64,000 bases of DNA. It comes from Whalleya microplaca (taxonomy: Eukaryota > Ascomycota > Sordariomycetes > Xylariales > Xylariaceae). How positions within the stretch are numbered: the first letter of the stretch is position 1; each line of letters begins with the position of its first letter. This document shows, piece after piece, positions 11,663-24,459 of the stretch. The stretch is from contig MU385722.1 of NCBI GenBank assembly GCA_022497155.1, forward strand, positions 620,001 to 684,000, written 5' to 3'. The translations under genes and the position numbers were made by a program. The notes under the pieces were generated by a model. The model saw nothing but the letters and a program-made list of their open reading frames with translations. It was not told where the DNA came from and searched no databases.

Positions 11663-13744
11663 TCAGCAGCTTTGTTTCTGATTTTTATTCTTGGGGTACT
11701 TCAGACCTAGCTGATCGGCAACCTTATGGTCGATCTCATGAAGAAGGTCTGGTGTTTTGGCCTTTAGATAATTTAAGGGATAGAAGCAATTGGTAATGTG
11801 TCCTAGTTTGTCGAGGGAATAAGACTTGTTGTCGATCATCTCTTTATTATTATTACAGTTACGAACATTGCGGAAAAACTCGGCAACATTCATATGGTAC
11901 TTTTGCTCGGCTCGTTTTAGCTCAGTCGGGGCATTGTCATCATGATTTAGACATTTGCCGCCTATTTTCAAGACGTAACACCCCTTGGACAGGAAATTCA
12001 GTTTAGAACATTGTAGGGATGGAAATTGTACGAAGAGAGACGCACCTTATCAACGTATCGGCCCGCATCGTCAAATTTGTTCTTACAATGCCGTTCATCC
12101 ACGTCTGTCTATGGAGATGTCAGTATTCACTTCCTGTAGGTATATACTTGCGAAGGTAGCTTACAAAGTGCATAACGTAAAACTTTCTCACGTTAAACAG
12201 AAAGCCAACAAGTCCAACTTTCTATAAAATTAATCAGTCCTTATCATCCTCATTTGAAATGTGTAGGGACTAGAAAAATCACGACATACCATAAATTTGA
12301 ACCCAGCATCAAACATTGGCCGAATTATGTCCGTAGTTTTCGGTTGCGTCATAAAGGCACCGTTTTGGAAACTGAAATGATTAATATCTACGCCGAGATC
12401 CAAAAGCGCATTAGGAAGAATGCTTACAGGTACATGATGGGTTCCCAATCATGAGCCGGGTTGATATTCTTATACAGGTCATCCACCCTAGAGACAAAAT
12501 CCATGAGGTTGATGTCTTCTTTTGGTTTACCTCCGAAGAGCTTGGACGTGAGTGCTGCATTTCTGTCACTAATATCTTCGAAGTAGTCACCCAGCTTCGA
12601 CGAAAGCTGGGTATCAAGTTTATCAACATCGATGGCGCCCTTGTCGGTTCTAGTTTGACTCATGATACCTAAGATATAAGATTTAGTGTATGAGGCTATA
12701 CGTAGTCGACGTTTGAATCTTACTTATGACTCCACCAGCAGTGTTGGCGACGAATGCACCCACTGAAGTGCCCGCAGTCAACGCCGTAAGGCTTCCTACG
12801 ATGGTGGCAGATCCTAACGAGATACCGATACTGCAATGTTAAAGTTAGTGTCAGCCATAGTTCGATGCCTTTACATTGTAAGTATCACTAGATGGGTTTC
12901 TTCTAGGGCGATATAATCAAATTCAACTTTTAAGGGGCTGAAATTGACTTACGGAGCACCGAGTCCTGTAATAGCTAGAATACCGGATAAAATCCACATC
13001 GAGACCTGTAGAACGAGAATATTAGTTACGGTTCTTGTAATGTGGAGGATGCTCTTATCTCGTACGGCTGCTATCGAGAGCTTCTTCTTCTTATTGTCTA
13101 GATCTGATTTCTTAGTGAAATCACTGATCAGGGTTCCAATATCGAGACTATCTAAGAGGGTTTGTTTGATCGCGGAAATGTCCATTGCCTGTAGAATGCT
13201 GTAGAGATTGGTAACTTGAGTGTGTATGACGCGGACTATTTTATCGTTGTTGTTAAGAGATCGCTCTAGATCTGAGGTGATTCAGCACATACAGGCAGCG
13301 GGGCTGTAATTTTCACAATCACCATCTTGTGGCGGTGAACAATTCTCAGAATGCAGTACCGTGCAATCTAAATCTCCGGGCGTAATACCACGTTTTGTAG
13401 CAGTTTTATGCATTTTCTGTACCCAGTCACCTGAAAGGGGTCAGTATTGTAGATGACACAACACGGTCGTCATCAAGATTCATACTTAGCTTGTTCCCAT
13501 TATTCTGGAACCAGGTACTAAAGAAGTCGGAGGCTTTGCTCTTCTGCCAAATCTTATCTTCCCTATTCTTGACCATCGTGCAAACTTTATCGTTTGGGGG
13601 ATACTGCATTTTCTTCATGCGGTCAGCCCAGTCTATGTCGCGAGGAGACACTAGGGCGGTAACAGGTGCGGAATCAATGGCAGCAGCCCGGACGGCGCCG
13701 GAGCATAAGCACACAGCGATTAAGACAGCTTGGAGGGATGCCAT
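11663..13744 (-). CDS. secreted or membrane-associated protein of unknown function, nine exons
   Basis: My model is complement(join(11663..11983, 12046..12108, 12165..12221, 12290..12371, 12428..12668, 12724..12830, 12953..13235, 13293..13430, 13486..13744)), 516 aa. All eight introns keep the frame. One acceptor is AAG, and exon 7 could end 27 bases earlier at GTGAGA. A signal peptide ends near AVRAAA. The N-terminal region holds GDLDCTVLHSENC and the CENYSPAAF motif followed by a helix (THTQVTNLYSIL-like). This matches a widespread fungal secreted family without a known role (recalled). Two hydrophobic segments, MWILSGILAITGLGAP and a Gly/Ala/Thr-rich stretch, lie near residues 210-260. The C-terminal part has about six cysteines and many Lys/Asn. 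Membrane insertion after secretion is an inference. Confidence 0.65.
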
Positions 13745-16700
13745 TCTGTAAGAAGTACGAGGGACTCTGAGGTTGATGAGTCTAGTCTTTCAACTGAGAA
13801 CTGACGAGGACGCGGCCAATAAATATGGCGTTTCTGCTTGGTTGCATCGGAATGTCCCGTTTTCGCTCACCTCATATCGGATCTCCTACGGGCCAAGAAA
13901 CGGAGGTTGTGGGTCCACCGAGGAGGAAGACGGCGAGATCTTCGCCGTATTTATCTCCGTTCGTTTTAGCTTTATCGTGACGTAGCTATTGTTTATTTTA
14001 ATCCATACCCAGGCTTTGATCAAGTACTGTAGCCAATCTTAAAATCGTCAACTATGCATACTTTGCAGTACTGCATACGGGATCATTATCATTATGTCCA
14101 TATAGATCACTCAAGTAGAGCAACGTCGCACCACAGGGAAGACATGTATATTGATAACCTTCTCGGCGGGTACGGCATACTGTTAAACCCCCAATGCATA
14201 CCATTGCGAAAATTGAGGATACATATAGCCCTTTAGAAAATATTTGGTTGATCTGTATATTCGTTAAGTGTATACTTTCATGCGAACTTCTTTCCTTACC
14301 TCGTGTACGCACGCGATAACTAGCCATCATCCAGACAATCTAGACCAGGCATGTTTCTGCTGCCAATTAATCCAAGAGTCTGACATAATTGGAGTGCTCT
14401 GGGAGGAAGCCGGCCTTGTCATGAGGATTCTTGTGGGATTTTGCTCATCGTGTCTTGGTATTGATTGTAGATATAAACCTCCTGCCTAAACTGTACTTTT
14501 CTTTGCAAGTCTCTCATTTTAACATGGCACATGTGATAAACTTCATCGTATTCGAAAAAGTTTATCTTCAAAGGGCTGTTTCAACGCAAAAACCCTATCA
14601 GGTTCATCGTACTATAGGTTATTTGTAGTTAGCACCTATTCCAGTTGCATGGTTGTAGAAGGTACAGAGGTTACCATTGATAAAGCAAAAGAAAGTGGGA
14701 TTCAGAAACTAAAGTCAAAGTTCCATAGTTTCAATAAGTGTTTATTGTGAAACGACGTTATATGCGATCAGCAGTTTTATGTAAACTCTTCTACTCTACA
14801 GGCATTTAACCAGGTATGGCCACTATACATGAAGATCAACCAAAGTAGATGCGCCAATGTCAATTAAAATACTACCAAGACAAGAATTTTGGGGTTGTTC
14901 TTCCTACAATCATAACTTTACTTTAATTTATCTAATTAGCTTCAATTAAGATAGCATGCCTAGAACACGCTGAGCATCAATGCCACTTAGTGGTTTACCT
15001 AGTTCAGGCTACCTTCAATCCATTATACTCCATACTACATAACGTTCAGACATACCTAGCGATCAAAGAATAATCTATGCTGAGGTCATTGCTATTGTGC
15101 CCAAAGCTGCTTATCTAAGGACATTGTTACCGTCTGAGCGGATATCAATCCCTGAAAGTTAGAATGATCTTGGCTCACGTCGATTCGATCATCCCATACA
15201 AGGGATATAGCACGCAATACCTAAAATCTAAGGGGATTCCTATTATTAGTGAAGACAATCGACTGAGCTCGCTTATACCAAGAGTCTAGAAGCACTGTAT
15301 TATATTAATGACAGTCTCACTATGGAACTATTCAATTTTGCGCCGTATACTGGCATGGGGGTGTCCTACATACACAGTGCCTATCTCACACCTACTGTAT
15401 ATAGGGCTTAGTCTTACTTTTGAAGTGTTCTGGACATTGACGATCCTTAAGTGTCCGCCAAATCCATCCTGTCGATCATAGATAAGATCGTAGATCCCAC
15501 CCAGGTCCAGAGCGCAAAGGTCAGCAGAGGCTACGGGATTGACGCGTGTGATCCTTGAATTTATCGAATAGACAATCTAGGTTACATCTAATGAGTTATG
15601 GATAGTAGGAAATATTCGACCAGTTGACGGGGAAAACTGGAGAACCCAGCCAGCCAGCGTTCTCGAGCTGTTATTAATAGAACCGCATGCACAGATATCT
15701 GTCTCTCGCGTCTCATCCCACGCTTTTCCCCAGTCATTTCAGCTGCACTGATGACCCGCAGGATGAAGCGACAGAGCAGTAGAACAAGCTCATTACCGAA
15801 GCACCGAATCCTATCGCTTACTAACTCATTCTCATTATACCGTTGCTGTATTTCTACGATATAGATTGTATCTACTGCATCCTAATCGATCCCTCTCACC
15901 TGTACTCTTATCGAGCCCATAGTCTGACAGTGGAACTACCAGAAAGCCCATCCAATCCTGCCCCAGATTCCTACTTCAGAGGCGCCCTGGTTTGTGTCTT
16001 ATCCCATGTCCTAATCCATGCCCCATAGCCCTATACAATGCAGCCAAGTCAAGCTCAACACTACCCATTCCCAATCTCGTTTAGAGATAACAACCAGCCC
16101 AACGGGGCAACTATGAACATTCCTGACTAGGAGATGGCCCAAAGACACCTTGATATGGCCCGAAAGAATAGAGACGTCATACCTAACCTATCCTGTCCGA
16201 GATCTACCATATTCCAGACCACAGGCAGAACTGCGCCACCCCTATCTCATCAAGTTTGACACAATACACGCAAGTGAATTAAAGGATTCCAAAACAATCG
16301 GGTAAAATTCAAGGCAATACGTCACGATAGGGGTAGTTGTTAGAGCTAGGATGAGTTAATTATAAGACGAGTTAAGTTCGACTCCTGACAGCGCTATATG
16401 GTTATTCGCTTGGTGGCTCATCTGGTGTTAGTTTCCCCTTTTATTATGTGTTGCCGAGCGTTTGGTATTTAGGAATGACCTTCTCACCCCCCTGGAGATC
16501 ACCTAAACAGTGACAAGACTCAATCGACTAGTCGCAATCAAGGCAACACCCAAACAACAACCAGACATATAATAACTGTGATATAATATAAAATCAAAGG
16601 ACTCAAAAGAATTCATACGTAATCAGTCATAATCATATCGTGGCCATCTAAGCACCCTCAACGCATCCCATCCGTTCATCCATCCACCTATCCGTCTAAT

Positions 16701-16918
16701 CCGTGCTTCCACTAAGAAGGGAACAAAAAAACATGAATCGTCAAACCCGGAAATCTAGAAACCTCATACGGATATAAGACATGACAAACAGGAAAGAGAG
16801 AAGAAAAAGATAAGGTTCATAACTCGTCATCAATCATCACCCCTTCAGCACACCGTCTTTCAGTTCCCCTCGCACAGACAGAGACATCCCAAATCCCCAG
16901 CCGCATAACTTAGGAAAC
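13745..16918. other. 3.2-kb intergenic region with a SINE-like copy
   Basis: There is no supported gene between the nine-exon gene and the DUF3824 gene. Short open frames near 14050-14630 and 15843-16028 lack domains or splice logic. A short dispersed repeat at 16355-16455 is listed separately. The stretch from about 16500 to 16918 is the 3' flank of the DUF3824 gene. Confidence 0.5.
16355..16455 (+). repeat. SINE-like dispersed repeat, copy A
   Basis: This stretch is clearly similar to 38442-38540. Both copies carry an RNA polymerase III box-B-like string (AGTTCGACTCC here, AGTTTCGATTCC there) followed by ACAGCGC, ATATGGTTATTCGCTT and GCTCATCTG. A possible box A (TAGTTGTTAGAG) lies just upstream at about 16333. 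Two diverged copies 22 kb apart with a tRNA-type promoter fit a SINE. Confidence 0.5.
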
Positions 16919-19900
16919 TCAACCCCGGATTCTCTCGCGAACAACGCCCTCCAGCGCGTTCCCCAGAAGCCCAAACAAGCCCGACCTGCTCCCCTGCTGC
17001 AGCAAGCCACCAAATGTGTCCGCGAGATCCCTCATCACGCGATCCGGGTCGGCGTCGCCCGACGTGATCCAGGCGCCGCGGATATCCCAGTCGTCCGGGC
17101 GGCGGGGACGGTATTCGAAAGACCCGCGTCTGATGTTGCCGCCGCGGCGAACGCTGCTAGTAGTGGGATCAAGCGGCCGGCCGGAGGCGTCGAAGCGGTC
17201 GGGTAGGTACTCCACATCACCGCGACTGGCGTCGTCGTCATCAGAATTTGGCGACTGGTCGCCGCGTCTCCTGCGCCGGTGGATACGCGGACGATCAGAT
17301 GACGAATCCGAGCCGGCTCGCTTCCGTGTCATAGAGTTACGGGGGAGCGCAAGCGTGGTGTTTTCCCGGGGTGATGAAGATGAAGATACCTCGTCATCGG
17401 CTTCGCCTGCCGATCGGTCACCTGTGTCTTGATGGTGCTTTCGAAGGGTCCGGGATGACTTGGGGGAGAGAGGAGAGAATCTGACTTTGGAAGCTATTTG
17501 TGCTGGGGTTATTGAGATGGTGCTTCTAGAGGAAGGGCTGGGAGACGACTGGCCGCGATGCCTTACACCATCTAGAGATATGTTAGCGGACGCTAATCTT
17601 GGTTGCGAATGATCTAAACAGAGCACAGCAGGGATGTTACGACAAACTCAAGGCGACGCACCCTGCTTAGTAGCCGCACTCCTAGAAACATTGGGATGGG
17701 GCTGGCTGTCATCGAAGTATGGACGACTCACATTTTCTGGTCCTGGTGGTGTGGGTCCAGGGTGCGGTGGACCTGCTGGGGGTGGAGGAGGAAAGTTCGT
17801 ATAATTCTGAGGGTTATATGGATACGGTGGATAGGCATTGACGTTAGTTGTAGACATATTAGGATGTTGTGTAAAGCCAGCAGGACCAGCTGGTGGAGGA
17901 GGAATAGGCCCCTCAGGTGGATAGTACGCGCCACCAGATGCGTGAGGTGGAGAAGGTGGTGCTTCGGGATCGTAATTATAGTATGGGTCGTCTTCTACTT
18001 CCTCTTCGTAGCCTTTCTTAAATGTTAGCTAACAGCCTACCACTGCAAAATGCTCTCTTCACGTACGTCTTCGTTCACGGTCACGAGACCGCCTACTCTT
18101 ACCCTTATCCTTACCCCTATCCCTTTCGCGGTCACGATCCTCCCTGCCCAGGGACCTATCTCCGCTCCGATCCCTGGATCTCTCATCTCGCTCTTTACTC
18201 TTCTGACGGTCATGATATTTCTTGAGACCAATTGCGGCAGCGGCGGTGCCAAGTCCAGCGGCCGCAACCTCGCGGAGCCTGCTTTGGCTCCTCTTCTTTG
18301 GAGTCTCCTGATCGGATGGGGAAGACTGCCGATGGCGATGGTGAGGTCGATGCCGTCGCTCTTCGCTTGCTGACTCATAACCGTCGAGCGGCTCACTTCC
18401 ATACTCAACGCCGGGAATCACTGGAACCAGGCCTAATTCTCTATCAGCCGTAGAGTCTCGTGAGTGTGAATGGCGACTATGAGACCTGGATTTGGATCGG
18501 CTTCTTGATAAGCTCGGATCCCTATCGTAATGCTCATCATCTAATTCCCTATGATGGTCACGATCCTTCTTGTCTTTGTGTCTCTCCCAGAGCTTGCTTG
18601 CTGCAGCGCCGGTTAACCCAGCGGCGGCAATTTCGGCACCTATGTCACAATTAGATAGCAATTATACCAAGTGATCTTAGGCTACTTACCGGTTCTTAGT
18701 CGAGACTTGGAACGGGATTTCCCTCGAGATTTGGATCGGTAGTGGTTCACCAGACCAGCGACAGCACTATCGATTTAGGCAGTCAGTAAGTTGTAGCTAG
18801 ATAGGGAAGATATATATGAACGGCTATGGTGGCGGGCATACACCAAATAGACCGTTCATCAAGACAAACGATACTTACCCAGTCGCTACAGCTGCCTTGG
18901 CCATGTTTGAGTTTGATTTACTTTTACTGCGACTGCGACCGCGGCTCGAGCGACTTGGGGACCTCGAATAATCGTCAACGGAATGCCGGCGGCGTGCACG
19001 TCCACGTGTAGCTTCTTCTTTTTCGATCTTGTTGTTTTGCATGTATTTCAGTCCACCAGCAACGGCTAGAGCAGCAGCACCCTGCAAATATGTCAGCCTC
19101 AGCTCTCTGTCTTACGGTGGCGGAATGTCAGTTTTGATAACCTACAATAGCGAGTCCAGTTGTAAGTCTACTCCGTGACTTGCTTCGGTGATGACGGTGT
19201 CGGTAATAGTCGTCACCGTCGTCATAGCGATCTTCATAGCGATCTTCGTATGCGCTCTTGGCTCGCCGGATGGCCTCGGATCCCAAAGCTCCTAAGGCGG
19301 CACCAGCTAGGACCTTCCGCCCTCGATGATCGTGGTATTCGCCGTCTCTGCCGCGGTTGCCGCCGCCGACAAGAGCCCCGAGACCAGCACCAGCGAGGGC
19401 GCCTTCGGCAAGATGGCGCCTTCTATGATGATCTGAGCTAGCACTACTATCTCGCTTTATGATAGTCCTTTTGACGTAATAATCCTCGTCGAAACTGTCA
19501 CGTCGATCATCCCGGCGATGCCGATAATAATCGTCATCCTCTCGGGGCTCGGGCCGACGGACAACCTCGCGGTCTCGCTCCCTCAATACGATATAGGAAG
19601 GCTCCTGTCGCGGAACGATGACCGGAGCCGGCGAAGGGGCTTCTTGTATGACAATCTTCTGCTCGGGAGCCTTGTTGCGGATGATCACGGGTGCTGGCGG
19701 GGGATCCGGTGCCGCGTAATAATCAGTTTCCTTTCGGTATCTCTCGATCTCGCCGTCGTGAGGGTAATCCTCTTCAACAATCCGACGCTCGATCTTAAGG
19801 TCTCGCTCGTCGTAACCGCGAGGGCTGTGGCTGTGCTTGTCTATGGTTTTTTCTTTGATGTGTAGGTCGCCATCAGATTCGCGATGCACGACGCGTTTAT

Positions 19901-20420
19901 CAATGCGGACATCTGTTTCTCGGGGGTCATCCCACGGAGCTCTTGATTGGCGCTCCCAATAGTTGTCGCGAGGAGGTGGCGAAGAGACATGCGTGGACTC
20001 CTCGACAACCTTGGTACGATGTCGCTCGGGGTAATGATAATCATGATCTACCTCACGCTCCCGCTCATATTCAACAGTTCGGTATCGATCATCATCGCGA
20101 TAGTATTCGGAGGTGCGCGACCTCGGACGCTCGGTAGTCCTCTCGACACGGCGATCGACCTCGAGCAGTTCACCCGATGGGCGACCGGTGTTAGAATGGG
20201 AGTGCGAGTGTGAGTGATGTGAGTGATGTGAATGCCTCGACCTGCGATCATCGTCTTCTTCATAGCGCTCGATACGATCGCGTTCCACGACCCTGCTGCC
20301 GGATGGTCCGCCGCCAACCTTGTATCGCCTCACGGTTGTGGTTGTGTACTTATCATCATCAGACGACGGGCTATCTTCCCTCGTGTAGCGTATATCCCGC
20401 TCACGATAAACTTGAGCCAT
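16919..20420 (-). CDS. DUF3824 domain protein, 1043 aa
   Basis: The gene is complement(join(16919..17571, 17662..18012, 18067..18639, 18690..18766, 18879..19081, 19146..20420)). The N-terminal half is extremely rich in Arg, Asp, Glu and Tyr (RYxxDD, RDRER) with a His/Ser run. Alternating Gly/Ala-rich hydrophobic helices follow (LAEGALAGAGLGALVGGG, VLAGAALGALGSEAIRRA, AAALAVAGGLKYMQ, AAAGLTGAAASK, AAAGLGTAAAAIGL), each followed by Arg/Ser-rich tracts. Then come a Pro-rich YPPYPYNPQNY region and a Ser/Arg C-terminus. This layout is typical of fungal DUF3824 proteins, whose role is unknown. The GxxxG-type Ala helices suggest membrane association or self-assembly (inference). The fourth intron uses an AAG acceptor to keep the frame; the other junctions are canonical. 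Confidence 0.8.
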
Positions 20421-22629
20421 GGTGTCGCAACTTGCAACTCGACTTCGTTCGCGACAGTGACGTCACAAATGAGTATTATTTATTGGGTCTGTTGAAATAG
20501 AGAAATTGAAGAGATAAGAATGACAGCTTTGAGATGGACCAGGATGATGGTAAGAAATATATACGGCTGGTGATGGTGTGGGCTGATGAGGTGGATGTCA
20601 CGCAGTCACGCAGTCTGGCAGTACAGGCAGACGGGGTGAGCGATGAGCGACAAGCGACAAGCGACAAGCAACAGACAGCAAGCACTTCGATTGTGTTCGA
20701 AGCGATGGTGGAAAGCCTGGTGGAAAGCAATGGAGGGGCGAGTGAGACTCATCAGTGTGACTAATACCGGTATTGCCCGTGAACAACCCCGGCTGTGTGG
20801 ACGGTGGTCACTAGTCCTGCAGACCCTCTCATGCCTGGTCTGCCGCTCTGCCGCTCTGCCGCTATTAAGAGATTTGCTGCGCCCTGCTGTGCAGAGGATG
20901 CAGCAGTAGTAGTATGTAGGTGTGCAGAGTAGGTTAGTTCGTGTATGTCTGCGCTACCAACTACTACCTAATAAGAACGTGTCAGTGTAGAAGGTTGAAG
21001 ATGGCAGTTCTTGGGAGACATTGATGTCAGCGAGTGGATGGAACCTTGGAAGTTGTGGTGCGGGGTATCCGATGTAGCCGATGTACTTTGTAGGTATTCT
21101 ACTACCTAGGTATGTATGTACTTAGGACCTGGCGAGCAGGCGAGGAACAGGGGGGCCTTCTCCGAGGAACAGGTATTCTGTACCTACGATGCTGTACTTG
21201 TTAGTTGCCCGACTTCAGCTTCATTATAAACTTCACTTGTTCCCATCGAGGCAAATATCGATATTTATATCGTTAGATAGATAGACTGAAGTTATCAAGC
21301 GACTAAATAGATTATGAGGTGCATACATGTATAGATATGCAATCCGTTGAGACTCACTAGTCGGACAGATGATTGTTGTTTGATGCTGATGACAACCTTT
21401 TTGTGAGACTTTCTATCGCCTTGTGACCATTTTACAGGACTGGGCACTGGTGGATACTGGTGGCTTCGCGCACAATTGGTGGGGTTCGACAGGTGCAGGT
21501 GCCGCAAATCTCGTGGTCTAGAGTAGGTATCTGAGCATGGCGACATGGATATTACGAGTACATGTACTTCCATGTAATAGACAGACAGCCCCTTTCATTG
21601 TTGTGCGACTGTTTTTTCGACTATCCTCGAGTGTCTTCCTTGGTTCCAGTTTTTCCCTAGAAAAAATTCTATGATATTGCAAAATCTAGTCAACTCTGCC
21701 TAGTTTTAGGGCGATGCTCCCTGCTAATAAATAGCATATTGAAACTGACGTTGAATTGAGTTTCTGTCAATCTCAGGTACCGAAGTCTAATACATGTTGG
21801 GCGATGTCGTCATCGTTTGCACTAAAGTCGTTCGTTCCGCAGTCTAGAATGGGCCTCAGCCACAGCTACCAAGCACCAAGTTACAAATTACGAGATGATT
21901 CAGATATGTGGTGGCAGAGTGGGTCTCACAGTCCTAGGAAACACCAGGTTTTCTCATCGTCATTGATGTTCATGCTTCTTGTTTCATCAACTACCAACCT
22001 GATTCACTTGAGATGGTCTTTGAGGCCCCTAAATGTAGCGGAAATATAGATGACGTCTTCACTTATAAGCAGGGAAAGACTCGAAATCTGTCGGCTGCGA
22101 AAGTGCAAATATTGATTTATGATTGCCTAAGTACTTGGTAGCAATGCATGATCTGGCTGTGCCTCGTCCTGTAGGTGCTTGTAAATGTTGGTAGTTAAAC
22201 TACTATTGAATTGAGGATGTGCTCTTATTGTGGCTCATATTGTAGCTCTATGTATAACAAATCAATCACAAGTGACAATATAAGGGCAGCCAAATGTCAA
22301 CTCGAATTTAGTGCTTCAGATGAGCAACCACAAAGGCGCTTTCACGAGCAGAAAAGTTGAGTTTTCCGTGACCCTAAGTCGTTAATAAGACGCTCCGTTG
22401 GGTTTCATTTCAGCTTGGTTGATGCGACTAAGTTTTCTGTCAAAGTCGCGGCCATGGGGTCTTCAAGCCCAGATTGGCTCAAATGCCACCAATCAACTTT
22501 GCCGTTTTCTTGCAGGCGCATCAAGAGGCCAACTACGGATTAATACATACCTATCTGGTCTTCAAATTTCACAGCCCTCTCGTCTACATAATATTACATG
22601 AGGCTGACTGCTTACATCGTATGCCTGGC

Positions 22630-22637
22630 CTACCTTG
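22630..22637 (+). repeat. target-site duplication, left copy (CTACCTTG)
   Basis: The 8 bases CTACCTTG directly precede the left terminal inverted repeat and recur exactly at 23081-23088 after the right one. Confidence 0.8.
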
Positions 22638-23080
22638 CAGCGGTCCCATCAATTCAATTCAATTTTTGGCCAAATACGATTGAATTGATAATATCTTCGA
22701 ATTGAATTGATGAGTTATCTCTGAATTACCCCTGAAATTACCCCTGAACCTCCTGAGCCTCCAAAATTTTCGTTAGGAGATGATTTGATACAGCAAAATT
22801 GTTAGGTGAAGCTTACGGACATGATAGTGGTCAATTCTTCACAAGGGTAACAGCACGGAACATAAGATGGCTGATATAACAAGGGGGAAAACCAACACCA
22901 GGTAATTGTTACAATAGGTAGCTTATAAAAGGAAAGTAATATCAAAATAAATTGAAAGGCATCAATTCTATATATAGTTATAATTGAATTAAATCAATTG
23001 TTGAAAACAACGAATTACTTCGAATTGATCAATTCAAAGCAATTCAATTCAATTTTCCGATTGAATTGATGGGACCGCTG
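22638..23080. mobile_element. hAT-like MITE, 443 bp
   Basis: The ends are inverted copies of each other: the left begins CAGCGGTCCCATCAATTCAA and the right is its reverse complement, matching over about 21 bases. Both ends are flanked by the identical 8-bp direct repeat CTACCTTG. An 8-bp duplication and a terminus starting CAG are hallmarks of hAT superfamily transposons. The element has no coding capacity and is AT-rich inside, with many AATTCAATT motifs in both orientations that extend the fold-back. It is therefore a non-autonomous element. An exact duplication suggests a fairly recent insertion. Confidence 0.85.
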
Positions 23081-23088
23081 CTACCTTG
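23081..23088 (+). repeat. target-site duplication, right copy (CTACCTTG)
   Basis: An exact match to 22630-22637, directly adjacent to the right terminal inverted repeat of the MITE. Confidence 0.8.
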
Positions 23089-24459
23089 ACCCCTCGAGCG
23101 ACAATAAGTCAGCTGTATTCATATTTCTACTGCGTCACGAGGCAGATACCTCCTTGAAATCAATGAAAATATATAAGATACGATTTCTATATCCAATGAG
23201 AGGTTGAATACAGTTCCTTATAAGCCTGCTTCTGGAAAGCAGCTCAGTTCATCCTTCTTAGTCTATGTCATTGGAGTATTCGATAGTTCATTTAATTATT
23301 GAGTAGGCTCATTCTCATTGTATTCAAAGCCATACATACAAGATATGTTCATGGAACGCTTCCCAATAAAATGCCAGCTAACCCTTATTTAAGCTCAGTT
23401 GCTCATAGATTCAAATCTTCATGTGATATTACTGGTGATACTACTCTATAGAGTCAATGGCTAGTATATATGTCAGTCTCATTAAGATCTAATGCCTCTT
23501 ATAGATTTCTATTACCACCAAGCTCTTCCGTCACCGCTTTCGTATTACCCCAACATCCGTTCTGCCGGTCTTATGAGAGTAACAACCAGATTTTTTTGTT
23601 GGAAAATTCTGCTATAACCAACCGCATATTCTCAACCTTGGTGAGAAACGTTCTCGATCGACGAATCTGCTTTTAATCTGCACTCTTGCTAAGCGACCCC
23701 ACATTCACCCAATAAAGAAGCATTCGGATCACCAATACGGTTTTCCGTCTTCGACACGATCGAATGATTGGGTAAACGGCTAAATGAAGACACCTCAACT
23801 ACATTTCGCTACCAACACTACGGTAGCTTCACTAGTTTTCGAATATACACGTAGCGAATGTAACAAGTCTTCTTCCGTAACCAATCTCGTTACCAGGAGA
23901 GAAAATAGTTGATCTCGTAATCCTCCACACGACTTCCTCAAACCTTCGGAATATTACACCACTTGTGATGAGACCATGCCGGAACGAACAATAACTTCTT
24001 AACGGAGAATATGGACATGTAGATCCGAGGACATCCCCTGCCGTCCATAGTATAGAAACGAACAAGGCGGAGCCTCCTCGTCTAACTAACCAACCGGCTA
24101 TCTGGAACGCTGCCAAACCACGTGGTTGATATTGGAAAATGGTCTGCTGGCGTACCTGCATGAGACTGCCGAACATAACATATTTGTAGCCTTTGAGGTA
24201 TGCCGTGCTATCCTCAGGTCTTTAGGCTAGAGTCACGACAACCTCAATGCCGGAGGCACCTTATTTGCCGACAATCCATGACCAAGAAGTTACCATGGTT
24301 GAAGCGATTAGCTTGAAGTTCTCAGCGGTCGCCTCTATCGAAATATGACTATATATACCTGGCCTGCGGACCTCTGGGCATTGTTGCTCCTTATGAACTA
24401 CATCTACACAACTATTTTCGAGTACCCTTAGTTCTTTTCGATCATCTACCACCAGCACT

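Larger units (their letters stand above)
20421..24459. other. 4-kb intergenic region with a hAT-type MITE
   Basis: The left end (20421-20900) is the promoter of the DUF3824 gene and carries short direct repeats (GCGACAA units near 20648-20675, TGCCGCTC units near 20848-20870). A MITE occupies 22638-23080. No coding region is supported, and the open frames at about 21756, 22398 and 23832 have no recognisable content. Confidence 0.5.

Noticed and set aside
17016..17432. 138-codon plus-strand frame
   Set aside because: Antisense to the Arg/Ser-rich end of the DUF3824 gene.
23832..24176. 114-codon minus-strand frame upstream of the micro-exon gene
   Set aside because: No start context, domain or splice support; the composition is not protein-like.
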